Counted from the stretch's first letter, positions 1 to 5,848 are shown. The stretch: DNA of 5,848 nt from Pseudomonadota bacterium (GCA_021807975.1 JAKBCJ010000310.1:1-5848); one strand, 5' to 3'. Numbers and translations are program-made. Notes: generated by a model not told the origin, from the sequence alone.

Positions 1-713
1 CCCAGCAGCAGGGTGTCCGCCCGGTCGCGGAGCAGCACCGCCAGCGACAGCACGAACGTCCACAGCGAATACCCCGCCAACCCGCGCCACGCCCGGAGCG
101 ACAGCCGGGGCCGGAACGGATGCATCGCATAGCTCATGACCATCCGCAGCGTCCGGTTGACGCCCATCCCGCACAGCATGGCGATGTAGGAGTGGGTTAG
201 CGCCGCCGCCGCGATCGCCGCCACGATGCCGCAAAGTTTCGGCAGCACCATGATGGCGAATTCCTTGTGGAACGCGAAGTCGCGCCGGAAGTCCACCGTC
301 CCGATATTGGCGCATCCGTCCAGCAGCGGCAGGCAGGCGACGAACAGCAGGACCGGACCCAGCCTTGGGTCGGCAAAGAACCTGGCGGCCGGAAAGGCCA
401 GAACCGCGACCAGGATAGTGACCGCCAGCCCGCGCAGCAGGTTCAGCGTGAAGGCAGTGTCGTAGAACGTCTGTCCGGGTGCTGCCTCCCGGATCACCGC
501 CTCCTCGGTTCCAAGGGTCAGCATGCCGTCCAGGGTCTGCATGAAGCTGGTCGCCAGCGCAATCACGCCGAAATCCGCCGGCGCGATCAGCCGCACCAGG
601 ACCAGCGTGCTGACAAGACCCAGCAACCGCATCCCCAGCCGCCACGCCATGACCCAGCCCGCGCCGCGGGCGGTGCGGACAAGCAAGCTGTCAGGGGCGG
701 GGCTGTCAGACAC
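1..713 (-). CDS. Oligosaccharide flippase (Wzx/MOP-type), N-terminal part, cut by window edge
   Basis: The minus-strand frame is open from a GTG at 713-711 to the left edge (237 full codons). An in-frame TAA at 725-723 lies five codons upstream, so GTG is the most upstream start; the first ATG is codon 22 (650-648). I prefer GTG because family members have a basic stretch before the first helix, seen here as VRTARGAGW. No strong ribosome binding site is visible. The product looks like an inner-membrane polysaccharide exporter of the MOP superfamily, which flips lipid-linked sugar units for exopolysaccharide or O-antigen. Supporting signs are a basic N-terminus, then hydrophobic segments near residues 21-42, 47-66, 88-113, 118-137, 152-172 and 211-228. 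The family-typical LVLVRLIAPADFGVIALA (37-54) and RDRADTLLLG (229-238) are also present. It is divergent from the GST gene. The family call is fairly secure; the sugar substrate cannot be told. Confidence 0.8.
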   Translation of the reverse strand, partial: MSDSPAPDSLLVRTARGAGWVMAWRLGMRLLGLVSTLVLVRLIAPADFGVIALATSFMQTLDGMLTLGTEEAVIREAAPGQTFYDTAFTLNLLRGLAVTILVAVLAFPAARFFADPRLGPVLLFVACLPLLDGCANIGTVDFRRDFAFHKEFAIMVLPKLCGIVAAIAAAALTHSYIAMLCGMGVNRTLRMVMSYAMHPFRPRLSLRAWRGLAGYSLWTFVLSLAVLLRDRADTLLL

Positions 714-780
714 CGGGGACTGTTACCACACCAGAGCGAACCGCCCCAAGCAATCTGGACGCCGGCACCGGACGCGAGGC

Positions 781-784
781 AGGA
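781..784 (+). promoter_or_regulatory. Ribosome binding site of the GST gene
   Basis: AGGA lies 7 nt before the ATG at 792. It is the main nucleotide evidence for starting the GST there rather than at ATG 267 in the same open frame. The 78-nt gap between the divergent flippase and GST starts holds no promoter I can support: TTACCA at 723-728 has no acceptable -10 at normal spacing. Confidence 0.6.
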
Positions 785-791
785 TGCGCCC

Positions 792-1478
792 ATGAGCATC
801 ACAATGTACGACCTCGCCGGAGCAGACCCGGACCTGCGTTTCAGCCCGTACTGCTGGCGGATCCGCTTCGCGCTGGCCCATAAGGGCATGCCGGTCGAAA
901 CCATCCCCTGGCGGTTTACCGAGGGCGACAAGATCGCGTTCTCCGGCCAGGGTAAGGTTCCGGTGATCCAGGACGCCGGAACCACTGTGTTCGACAGTTG
1001 GGCGATCGCCGAATACCTGGAGGAACAGGCGCCGATGCCGTCGCTGTTCGGCGGTTCCGTCGGCCGCGCCCATGCGGCCTTCATCAACGCCTGGGCCGAC
1101 AGCGTCATGCTGGGCGGGATCGCGCCGCTGATCATCCGTGACCTGCTGGATGCGGTCGATCCGAAGGACCAAGCCTATTTCCGGTCCAGCCGCGAGGCCC
1201 GCTTTGGCAGGACGCTGGAGCAGGTTCAGGAAGACCGGGCGGATCGGGTCGTCGCATTCCGCGCGTCGCTGCTGCCCGTCCGGCTGGTGCTGCGGCGGCA
1301 GGCATGGCTGGGCGGCGCCGGTCCCAGCTATGCCGATCATATCGTTGCCGGCACGCTGATGTGGCCGCACTGCGTCAGCCGGTTCCAGTTACTTGAGGAT
1401 AACGACCCGATTGCCGCCTGGTTCGGCCGGATGCTGGCGCTTTACGGCGGCTTGGGCACATCGGCAAAGCGGGTATAG
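792..1478 (+). CDS. Glutathione S-transferase family protein, beta-etherase (LigE)-like
   Basis: This is a 228-residue soluble GST with an N-terminal thioredoxin-like domain (about 3-80) and an all-helical C-terminal domain (about 90-215). SPYCWRIRFALAHKG (18-32) resembles the active-site region of LigE-type beta-aryl etherases, which have SPYxW; Ser18 is the likely glutathione-contacting residue. KVPVI (55-59) carries the cis-proline P57, and DSWAIAEYL (68-76) is the glutathione gamma-glutamyl binding motif. PSYAD (178-182) fits the N-capping box of the C-terminal domain. The frame is open upstream to 267, but that part is antisense to the flippase. The ATG at 792 begins the recognisable beta strand and has AGGA 7 nt upstream. 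Family members use glutathione to cleave ethers or conjugate electrophiles. Lignin-type ether cleavage should not be assumed, because many homologues in non-lignin degraders have no known substrate. Confidence 0.87.
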   Translation: MSITMYDLAGADPDLRFSPYCWRIRFALAHKGMPVETIPWRFTEGDKIAFSGQGKVPVIQDAGTTVFDSWAIAEYLEEQAPMPSLFGGSVGRAHAAFINAWADSVMLGGIAPLIIRDLLDAVDPKDQAYFRSSREARFGRTLEQVQEDRADRVVAFRASLLPVRLVLRRQAWLGGAGPSYADHIVAGTLMWPHCVSRFQLLEDNDPIAAWFGRMLALYGGLGTSAKRV

Positions 1479-1483
1479 CTGAA

Positions 1484-1508
1484 CGGGGCGAACGGCGGGT
1501 TCGCCCCG
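1484..1508. terminator. Stem-loop between convergent genes, possible bidirectional terminator
   Basis: CGGGGCGAAC (1484-1493) and GTTCGCCCCG (1499-1508) are exact reverse complements, giving a 10-bp GC-rich stem with a 5-nt loop. The hairpin begins 6 nt after the GST stop (1476-1478) and ends 14 nt before the flavin reductase stop (1522-1524), so it could serve both strands. Neither strand has a T run after the stem, so it does not meet the full definition of an intrinsic terminator. It may act as a 3'-end RNA-stabilising stem or help factor-dependent termination. Confidence 0.55.
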
Positions 1509-1521
1509 GCATGACTGCTGC

Positions 1522-2025
1522 TCAGCCGCCGTAATAGACCGTGTCGCCCAGATCCTTCATTTCCAGGATTGCCGCGTCGGCCCGGCCGGCGGGCGGCTGC
1601 ATGACATAGGCCTCGGTGACCTCGGCCACCACGATGTGGTGGTCGCCGAGTTCGACGATCTGGCGCACCGAACATTCGACCGCGGCAATGGCATCGTCCA
1701 GGATCGGGCATCCGTTGGCACCGGCATGGAATGCCTGGCCGGAGAGTTTTCCGTGTTCCACCTTCGCCGGCTTGAAGAAGGTGAACGCCAGTCCCTTCTG
1801 GTCCTTACCCAGCATGTTCAGGGCGAACTTGCCGGTGCCCTTGACGACGGTGTGAGCGCCGGAGTCAGCCTTCACGCCCACCACGACCAGCGGCGGCGCG
1901 AATGAGCCTTGTGTTACCCAGTTGACGGTCGCGGCGCCGACATTGCCCTTATGGTCGTCGGCGGTCATGACATAGATCCCATACGGGATCATCCGAAGCG
2001 CGGTCTTTTTGGCGTCTGCGTCCAT
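1522..2025 (-). CDS. Flavin reductase-like domain protein (FMN-binding split barrel)
   Basis: The 167-residue protein has the length and motifs of the flavin reductase-like (DIM6/NTAB) family. MIPYGIYVMTADD (12-24), then AATVNWVTQGSFAPPLVVVG (31-50), form the flavin-binding barrel start. FALNMLG (67-73) and GDHHIVVAEVTEA (127-139) match the conserved later strands. Characterised relatives reduce FMN or FAD with NAD(P)H, often supplying a flavin-dependent monooxygenase, or hold FMN as a prosthetic group. No signal peptide or membrane segment is present, so it should be cytoplasmic. The ATG at 2025-2023 has AGGGG (2040-2036) 10 nt upstream. It follows phoB on the same strand after 80 nt and converges with the GST gene. 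No partner monooxygenase is visible, so the physiological role is unknown. The family call is secure; cofactor and partner are not. Confidence 0.87.
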   Translation of the reverse strand: MDADAKKTALRMIPYGIYVMTADDHKGNVGAATVNWVTQGSFAPPLVVVGVKADSGAHTVVKGTGKFALNMLGKDQKGLAFTFFKPAKVEHGKLSGQAFHAGANGCPILDDAIAAVECSVRQIVELGDHHIVVAEVTEAYVMQPPAGRADAAILEMKDLGDTVYYGG

Positions 2026-2058
2026 GGAAGCTGTTCCCCTGTCGGTTTCCCTCGGGGG

Positions 2059-2088
2059 ATTTTATCGCCGAATTCAGGCCATAGGGAA
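2059..2088 (-). promoter_or_regulatory. Weak candidate promoter for the flavin reductase gene
   Basis: On the minus strand TAAAAT (2064-2059) resembles a -10 element, with TTCCCT (2088-2083) 18 nt upstream as a poor -35 (three of six matches to TTGACA). It would start transcription near 2052, about 27 nt before the ATG. It lies in the only A+T-rich patch of the phoB-flavin reductase gap. This is a suggestion from position and composition only. Confidence 0.22.
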
Positions 2089-2090
2089 GG

Positions 2091-2106
2091 GCGCCGGCCG
2101 GGGCGC
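2091..2106 (-). terminator. Short GC hairpin at the phoB stop codon, weak terminator candidate
   Basis: On the minus strand GCGCC (2106-2102) pairs with GGCGC (2095-2091) around a 6-nt loop. The stem begins at the last base of the phoB TAG stop. It is followed by CCTTCCCTAT, pyrimidine-rich but not a U tract. The stem is only 5 bp, so partial termination or none is possible, leaving room for readthrough into the flavin reductase gene. Confidence 0.25.
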
Positions 2107-2822
2107 TACAGCGGTTCGGTATCCAGCGCGTAGCCTGCCGTGCGAACCGTCCGCACCACGTCCAGCTCCCCGGGGCCATTGATCGCTTTGCGCAGGCGGC
2201 GGATATGCACATCGACTGTTCTTGGTTCGACATGAATATCCGGCCCCCAGACCGCGTCCAGCAGTTCTTCACGCGTGAATACGCGGCGGGGATGCTGCAT
2301 GAAGAATTCCAGCAGGCGGAATTCGGTCGGGCCCAGATGCACCGGCCGTTCGTTACGGTTGACGCGATGGGAGGTCAGGTCGATTTCGATGTCGTGGAAT
2401 GTCAGTTGCCCCTTGACCGGCACCGTGTTCGAGCGCCGCAGCAGCGCCCGCATCCGAGCGAGCAGGGCTTCGATGTTGAACGGCTTTGTGATGTAGTCGT
2501 CGGCGCCGGTATTCAGTCCGCGCACTGCGTCCTGATCCTCGGTTCGCGCGGTTACCATGATCACCGGCAGGTCGCGGGTGGACGCCTTGCGTCGGATCTG
2601 GCGGCAGACTTCGATCCCCGACATGACGGGCAGCATCCAGTCCAGCAGCACCAGATCTGGCGGCGCTTCTGCAATGCGGGTCATCGCTTCCTGGCCGTCG
2701 CTTGCTTCATCGACGCGGAAGCCTTGCTTTTCCAAGTTGTAACGCAACAGCGTCGCCAGCGCCGGTTCGTCCTCGACGACGAGAACAAGCGGCTTGGGCA
2801 GGCTAGAGATACTGTCGAGCAT
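2106..2822 (-). CDS. phoB: Phosphate regulon response regulator PhoB
   Basis: This is an OmpR/PhoB-type two-component regulator of 238 residues that, when phosphorylated by PhoR, binds Pho boxes and activates phosphate-starvation genes. The receiver domain (about 11-128) has the acidic pair E17-D18, phospho-acceptor D61 in LVLLDWMLP, switch T91 and K113 in TKPF. The winged-helix domain (about 140-236) has a recognition helix at VEPRTVDVHIRRLRKAI (198-214), nearly the same as E. coli PhoB, followed by VRTVRTAGY (223-231). A Pho box of ordinary type is therefore the expected target. I chose ATG 2822-2820 because AAGGA (2836-2832) sits 9 nt before it. The in-frame ATG at 2831-2829 would add MNA and give an ATGA overlap with phoU, but AAGGA directly abuts it with no spacer. 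phoB is the last pst-operon gene and no phoR follows it. Confidence 0.93.
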   Translation of the reverse strand: MLDSISSLPKPLVLVVEDEPALATLLRYNLEKQGFRVDEASDGQEAMTRIAEAPPDLVLLDWMLPVMSGIEVCRQIRRKASTRDLPVIMVTARTEDQDAVRGLNTGADDYITKPFNIEALLARMRALLRRSNTVPVKGQLTFHDIEIDLTSHRVNRNERPVHLGPTEFRLLEFFMQHPRRVFTREELLDAVWGPDIHVEPRTVDVHIRRLRKAINGPGELDVVRTVRTAGYALDTEPL

Positions 2823-2827
2823 CGCAT

Positions 2828-3547
2828 TCATTCCTTAGGTCTAACAACTGCATATGCGGAAGTATCCCCTTTCGGACGTACGTCCGGAATTGGCTCCCCC
2901 TCGACGGCGTAGTAAACGGTTTCGGCGATGTTTGTGGTGTGGTCGCCAACCCGTTCCAGGTTCTTCGCGATGAACAGCAGATGCGTGCAGGGCGTGATGT
3001 TGCGCGGATCTTCCATCATGTAGGTGATCAGTTCGCGGAACAGGGCATTGTAGATATCGTCCACGACGCGATCCGACCGCCAGACCTCCACCGCTTTGGC
3101 GGTATCGCTGTTGCCCAGCGCGTCCATTATCGACTTCAACTGTTCTTGCACCAATGTCGCCATATGCGCGAGGCCGGCAAGCGAATAGGGCAGATTATAC
3201 TGTCCCAGCACCACGCTGCGCTTGGCCACGTTGGCTGCGTAGTCGCCGATCCGCTCCAGGTCGCCGGTGATTTTCAGTGCGGCGACGACGCGCCGCAAGT
3301 CGCCCGCCATGGGTTGGCGCAGCGCGAGCATCTGGATCACGAACTGTTCGATTTCGCGTTCCAGCGCATCGACCTTGGGGTCTTCCTCGACGGCGCGCAT
3401 GGCGATGTCGGCGTCGCGGTTCAGGATCGCCTGGGCTGCCATCGCCAACTGGCTTTCCACGATCCCGCCCATTTCGGTCAGCATGTCGCGAAGCTGCTTC
3501 AAATCCGTATCGAAACTCTTTACCAAATGTTCGGCGGAATCGGACAT
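2828..3547 (-). CDS. phoU: Phosphate signalling and transport accessory protein PhoU
   Basis: PhoU is a cytoplasmic all-helical protein that binds the Pst transporter and the PhoR kinase, and keeps the Pho regulon off when phosphate is plentiful. The 239 residues match the usual family length and show the two-fold repeat of three-helix bundles. The two metal-binding motifs are both intact: DLERIGDYAANV (96-107, E98/D102) and NLERVGDHTTNI (196-207, E198/D202). The start ATG at 3547-3545 is the first in the frame after the pstB stop, 18 nt away; only a weak AAGAAAG lies upstream, so translation may depend on coupling with pstB. The poorly conserved C-terminal tail (about 216-239) holds a 14-bp DNA palindrome. 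The TGA stop (2830-2828) lies in front of the preferred phoB start. Identification is firm. Confidence 0.95.
   Translation of the reverse strand: MSDSAEHLVKSFDTDLKQLRDMLTEMGGIVESQLAMAAQAILNRDADIAMRAVEEDPKVDALEREIEQFVIQMLALRQPMAGDLRRVVAALKITGDLERIGDYAANVAKRSVVLGQYNLPYSLAGLAHMATLVQEQLKSIMDALGNSDTAKAVEVWRSDRVVDDIYNALFRELITYMMEDPRNITPCTHLLFIAKNLERVGDHTTNIAETVYYAVEGEPIPDVRPKGDTSAYAVVRPKE
2832..2836 (-). promoter_or_regulatory. Ribosome binding site of phoB, inside the end of phoU
   Basis: AAGGA on the minus strand forms part of the last phoU codons. It touches the ATG at 2831 but is 9 nt from the ATG at 2822, and so supports the shorter PhoB start. Its place inside phoU suggests phoB translation is helped by ribosomes finishing phoU. 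Confidence 0.5.
2873..2886. repeat. 14-bp perfect palindrome in the 3' end of phoU
   Basis: CGGACGTACGTCCG reads the same on both strands. It encodes part of the PhoU tail (P-D-V-R-P). After one mismatch on each side, two more bases pair. As RNA it can form a 5-bp stem with a GUAC loop, about 50 nt ahead of the phoB start. It could be a protein site, a small RNA hairpin, or chance in GC-rich coding DNA. Confidence 0.5.
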
Positions 3548-3565
3548 CGCAATGTTCTTTCTTGT

Positions 3566-4399
3566 TCAGCCAAAACGGCCGGTAACGTATTCCTGGGTGC
3601 GCTTTTGCTTCGGTGCTGTGAATATTTGTACCGCCGGCGCACATTCCACCATCTCGCCGAGATAGAAGAACGCCACCTGATCGGCGCAGCGCGCGGCCTG
3701 CTGCATGTTGTGAGTGACGATCGCGATGGTAAAATCGTGCTTCAACTCATCGATCAGTTCCTCGATCTTCAAAGTACTGATCGGGTCCAGCGCGCTGGTC
3801 GGTTCGTCCAGCAGAATCACCTCCGGCCGTACCGCGATGGTGCGGGCGATGCACAGCCGTTGCTGCTGGCCGCCCGATAGCCCCATCGCGGACGTGTTCA
3901 GGCGATCCTTCACCTCACCCCAAAGCGCTGCGCGGGTCAGCGACCATTCCACCCGTTCGTCCATCGCCGATCTGGACAGCCGCTCGTGCAGCTTCACGCC
4001 GAAGGCGATGTTTTCGTAGATCGTCATCGGGAAGGGCGTTGGTTTCTGAAACACCATCCCGATCCGGGCCCGCAGCGCGTTGACGTCAACCTTGGGGTCG
4101 ATGATGTTCATTTCGTCCATCATCACCCGTCCGGTCGCGCGTTGACCCGGGTACAGGTCGTACATCCGGTTCAGCACCCGCAACAGCGTGGACTTGCCGC
4201 AGCCGGACGGGCCGATCATGCCGGTTACCTGCCGATCCGGCAGGTTCAGCTTGATGCCCTTCAACGCTTTGTGGTCGCCGTAGTAGAAATCGAGGTCTTC
4301 AATCGCGATGCGTGCTGGATTGATTGTGCTTTTCGCACGGGCCTGAACGCTGCCGAAGCTGGTTGTCTGGCCTTCCGATGGATCGGATGTCATGCTCAT
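3566..4399 (-). CDS. pstB: Phosphate ABC transporter ATP-binding protein PstB
   Basis: PstB is the ATPase that powers phosphate import through PstA and PstC at the inner membrane. All nucleotide-binding elements are intact in the 277 residues: Walker A GPSGCGKST (63-71), Q-loop Q118 in FQKPTPFP, signature LSGGQQQR (174-181), Walker B VILLDEP (194-200) with catalytic E199, and switch H230 in THNMQQAARC. The phosphate-family stretches FQKPTPFPM and the TGRFG end match PstB rather than other importers. Compared with E. coli PstB (257 residues) there is a longer polar N-terminus of about 30 residues before IAIEDLDFYYG, without an obvious motif. ATG 4399-4397 has GAGG (4408-4405) 5 nt upstream, overlapping the pstA stop; a second in-frame ATG lies at 4393. 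The gap after pstA is 7 nt and before phoU 18 nt. Confidence 0.97.
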   Translation of the reverse strand: MSMTSDPSEGQTTSFGSVQARAKSTINPARIAIEDLDFYYGDHKALKGIKLNLPDRQVTGMIGPSGCGKSTLLRVLNRMYDLYPGQRATGRVMMDEMNIIDPKVDVNALRARIGMVFQKPTPFPMTIYENIAFGVKLHERLSRSAMDERVEWSLTRAALWGEVKDRLNTSAMGLSGGQQQRLCIARTIAVRPEVILLDEPTSALDPISTLKIEELIDELKHDFTIAIVTHNMQQAARCADQVAFFYLGEMVECAPAVQIFTAPKQKRTQEYVTGRFG

Positions 4400-4404
4400 G
4401 TTTG

Positions 4405-4408
4405 CCTC
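4405..4408 (-). promoter_or_regulatory. Ribosome binding site of pstB overlapping the pstA stop
   Basis: GAGG shares two bases with the pstA TGA (4409-4407) and lies 5 nt before the pstB ATG. This layout suggests the ribosome ending pstA assists initiation on pstB, which would keep permease and ATPase amounts in step. Confidence 0.5.
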
Positions 4409-5303
4409 ATTTTCCCCGCCGCAGGACCAGCCGGGCTACGATATTGATGGCCAGCACACCAAACGTGATCAGCAGTGCGCCAACCCAGGCCAACTGCACC
4501 CAATCGTCGAACGCAGAGCCAGCGTACTGATAGATCGCCACCGGCAGACTCGCCATCGGCTGGCTAAGGCTGACCGACCAGTTCAGGTTACCCAGACTGG
4601 TGAACAGCAGCGGCGCCGTTTCGCCGGCGATGCGCGCCACCGCCAGCAGGACGCCCGTTACGATACCGTCCATCGCCGCCCGATAGCAGATCAGCACGAT
4701 CACTTTCCATTTCGGTGCGCCCAGGCCGATCGCGGCCTCCCGCAGCGACGGGGTGATCAGGCGCAGCATGTCCTCGGTCGTCCGCACGACGATCGGAATG
4801 ACCAGGATAGCCAACGCAATACATCCGGCGGCGCCCGAAAAGCCGCCGAATGGTTCGACCGCCAACTGGTAAACGAACAAGCCGATCAGGATCGACGGGG
4901 CGGACAGCAGCACGTCGGAAACGAACCGCACGGCGTTGGCAAGTAAGGAATTGTGGCCATATTCCGCCAGATAGGTGCCGACCATCAGTCCGATCGGTGT
5001 CCCGACGGCGGTGCCGATCAAGGTCTGTATCAGCGTGCCGACGATGGCGTTCAGAAGTCCGCCGCCAGACCCGGGCGGTTTGGTGACGGTGGTGAAGACC
5101 GAGAGGGACATTCCGGCCGCGCCCCGCCAGATCAGCGTCAGCAGGATAGAGCCAAGCAGCACCATTCCCAGCATGGTTGCCAGCACGCACAGCGTCTTGA
5201 CCATGGTGTTGATGCGGTGGCGGCGCTTGCCCAATGCCAGGGAAACCCGGATATCTTTGGCCGGGCCGGGGACTACGCCGACGGACGTTGCGGTTGCGCC
5301 CAT
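4407..5303 (-). CDS. pstA: Phosphate ABC transporter permease PstA
   Basis: PstA is one of the two inner-membrane subunits that form the phosphate channel with PstC. It has 298 residues, close to E. coli PstA (296). After a basic cytoplasmic N-terminus (KRRHR, 26-30) come hydrophobic segments near 36-59, 84-111, 122-149, 158-175, 212-226 and 270-293, consistent with six helices. The cytoplasmic EAA loop that docks on PstB is seen at REAAIGLGAPKWKVI (188-202). ARIAGETAPLLFT (223-235) is a hallmark of PstA permeases. ATG 5303-5301 is one base after the pstC TAG (5307-5305), with AAGG (5313-5310) 6 nt upstream. A later in-frame ATG (residue 34) sits at the edge of the first helix and is less likely. 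Identification is firm. Confidence 0.95.
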   Translation of the reverse strand: MGATATSVGVVPGPAKDIRVSLALGKRRHRINTMVKTLCVLATMLGMVLLGSILLTLIWRGAAGMSLSVFTTVTKPPGSGGGLLNAIVGTLIQTLIGTAVGTPIGLMVGTYLAEYGHNSLLANAVRFVSDVLLSAPSILIGLFVYQLAVEPFGGFSGAAGCIALAILVIPIVVRTTEDMLRLITPSLREAAIGLGAPKWKVIVLICYRAAMDGIVTGVLLAVARIAGETAPLLFTSLGNLNWSVSLSQPMASLPVAIYQYAGSAFDDWVQLAWVGALLITFGVLAINIVARLVLRRGK

Positions 5304-5304
5304 G

Positions 5305-5848
5305 CTACACCTTCAACTTCGGGCGCAACAACGTGCGTGAAATCGCCAGCACGATGAAGGAAATCACGAAAAGGATAAAACCGAGCGCGAGCAATGCGGA
5401 GAGTTTAAGGCTGCCGGAGGGGCTTTCGGGAAATTCCAGCGCGACGATCGAGGCGATGGTATTGCCGGATGCAAACAGGCTGGCCGATATGTGGCTGGAG
5501 TTCCCGATCACGAACGTCACCGCCATCGTTTCCCCCAGCGCCCGGCCGAATCCCAGCATGATTCCGCCGATCACCGAGACCCGGGTATAGGGGGTGACGA
5601 TCGAGCGCATCACCTCCCATGTGGTGCAGCCCAGACCATAAGCGGACTCCTTGAAAACCGGCGGGACGGTTTCAAAGACGTCGCGCATGGTCGCGGCGAT
5701 AAATGGGACGACCATTACCGTCAGGATCAGGGCGGCGGTGAATATGCCGGTGCCGAACGGCGGGCCGGCGAACATATCTTCCAGTACCGGGATCCCGTCG
5801 AACAGATTGATCAGTGTGGGTTCCACATATTGCGACATCAGCGGGACG
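5305..5848 (-). CDS. pstC: Phosphate ABC transporter permease PstC, C-terminal part, cut by window edge
   Basis: The frame is open to the right edge, so only the last 180 residues are present; the ATG at 5838-5836 is internal, since Val-Pro-Leu codons precede it as in PstC proteins. This half carries the later helices of the channel subunit (visible residues near 34-52, 92-116 and 150-171). The EAA loop reads KESAYGLGCTTWEV (66-79), with Ser in place of the usual first Ala. FGRALGETMAVTFVIGN (100-116) is the PstC signature. Visible E106 falls in the GRALGETMAV segment, conserved in PstC permeases. The gene ends one base before pstA. The N-terminal half, pstS and the operon promoter would be to the right. 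PstA is the nearest alternative family, but it is the next gene and has a different signature. Confidence 0.93.
   Translation of the reverse strand, partial: VPLMSQYVEPTLINLFDGIPVLEDMFAGPPFGTGIFTAALILTVMVVPFIAATMRDVFETVPPVFKESAYGLGCTTWEVMRSIVTPYTRVSVIGGIMLGFGRALGETMAVTFVIGNSSHISASLFASGNTIASIVALEFPESPSGSLKLSALLALGFILFVISFIVLAISRTLLRPKLKV

Noticed and set aside
688..708. Two CTGTCA direct repeats (688-693 and 703-708) resembling halves of a Pho box, upstream of the GST gene
   Set aside because: The repeats are 15 nt apart start to start, not the 11 nt of Pho box units, and the spacer is GC-rich instead of A/T-rich. They lie inside the flippase N-terminal codons, where they encode repeated Asp-Ser residues.
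267..791. Upstream extension of the GST frame to an ATG at 267, giving a 403-residue protein
   Set aside because: The extra part is antisense to the recognisable flippase, is Gln/Arg/His-rich with no domain, and the GST fold and RBS point to ATG 792.
2047..2064. Plus-strand TCCC-TCGG-GGGA hairpin followed by TTTTA, terminator-like
   Set aside because: The stem is only 4 bp, and no plus-strand gene ends nearby; the next plus-strand gene upstream (GST) ends about 570 nt away with its own stem-loop.
2205..2912. Long plus-strand open frame opposite phoB and the end of phoU
   Set aside because: The translation is low-complexity His/Gln/Arg-rich with no family signs, as expected for the antisense of GC-rich genes. 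phoB and phoU are unmistakable on the other strand.
2939..3880. 313-residue plus-strand open frame opposite phoU and pstB
   Set aside because: It spans the junction of two firmly identified genes on the opposite strand and its composition is that of an antisense shadow.
1..5848. Search for mobile elements, CRISPR arrays, tRNA/rRNA, defence genes or a new multi-gene system
   Set aside because: Every stretch is filled by ordinary chromosomal genes with short gaps. No terminal repeats, transposase motifs, regularly spaced repeats or cloverleaf-like segments were seen.

Overview
The window is a high-G+C bacterial segment (roughly 60% by eye). The gene order pstC-pstA-pstB-phoU-phoB on one strand, with the response regulator last, is the arrangement common in Alphaproteobacteria. 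In enterobacteria phoB instead sits with phoR, away from pst. The protein sequences fit an alphaproteobacterium, perhaps Rhodospirillales or Acetobacterales, but no marker here fixes the order or genus.

Positions 2106-5848 on the minus strand hold the phosphate block. In transcription order it contains the 3' part of pstC (cut by the right edge), pstA, pstB, phoU and phoB. Spacings are very tight: 1 nt, 7 nt, 18 nt, then an overlap or 5-nt gap depending on which phoB start is used. This argues for one operon. PstC and PstA form the membrane channel for phosphate and PstB is the ATPase. PhoU links transporter state to the PhoR kinase, and PhoB is the regulator that turns on the Pho regulon. 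pstS and phoR are not visible and, if linked, should lie beyond position 5848. The operon's main promoter and Pho box would also be outside the window.

Downstream of phoB on the same strand, after 80 nt, is a flavin reductase-like (FMN split-barrel) gene at 1522-2025. It may be reached by readthrough or by a weak promoter of its own. It converges on a plus-strand glutathione S-transferase of the beta-etherase (LigE-like) type at 792-1478. A strong 10-bp stem-loop lies in the 43-nt convergent gap. Divergent from the GST, positions 1-713 on the minus strand encode the N-terminal half of an oligosaccharide flippase. It starts with GTG and runs off the left edge.

There is no gene-free stretch above 100 nt, and I see no RNA genes, mobile elements, CRISPR arrays or phage material. 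The content is mostly conventional. The points worth a second look are the phoB start, a 14-bp perfect palindrome near the end of phoU, and the possible attachment of a flavin reductase to the Pho operon.
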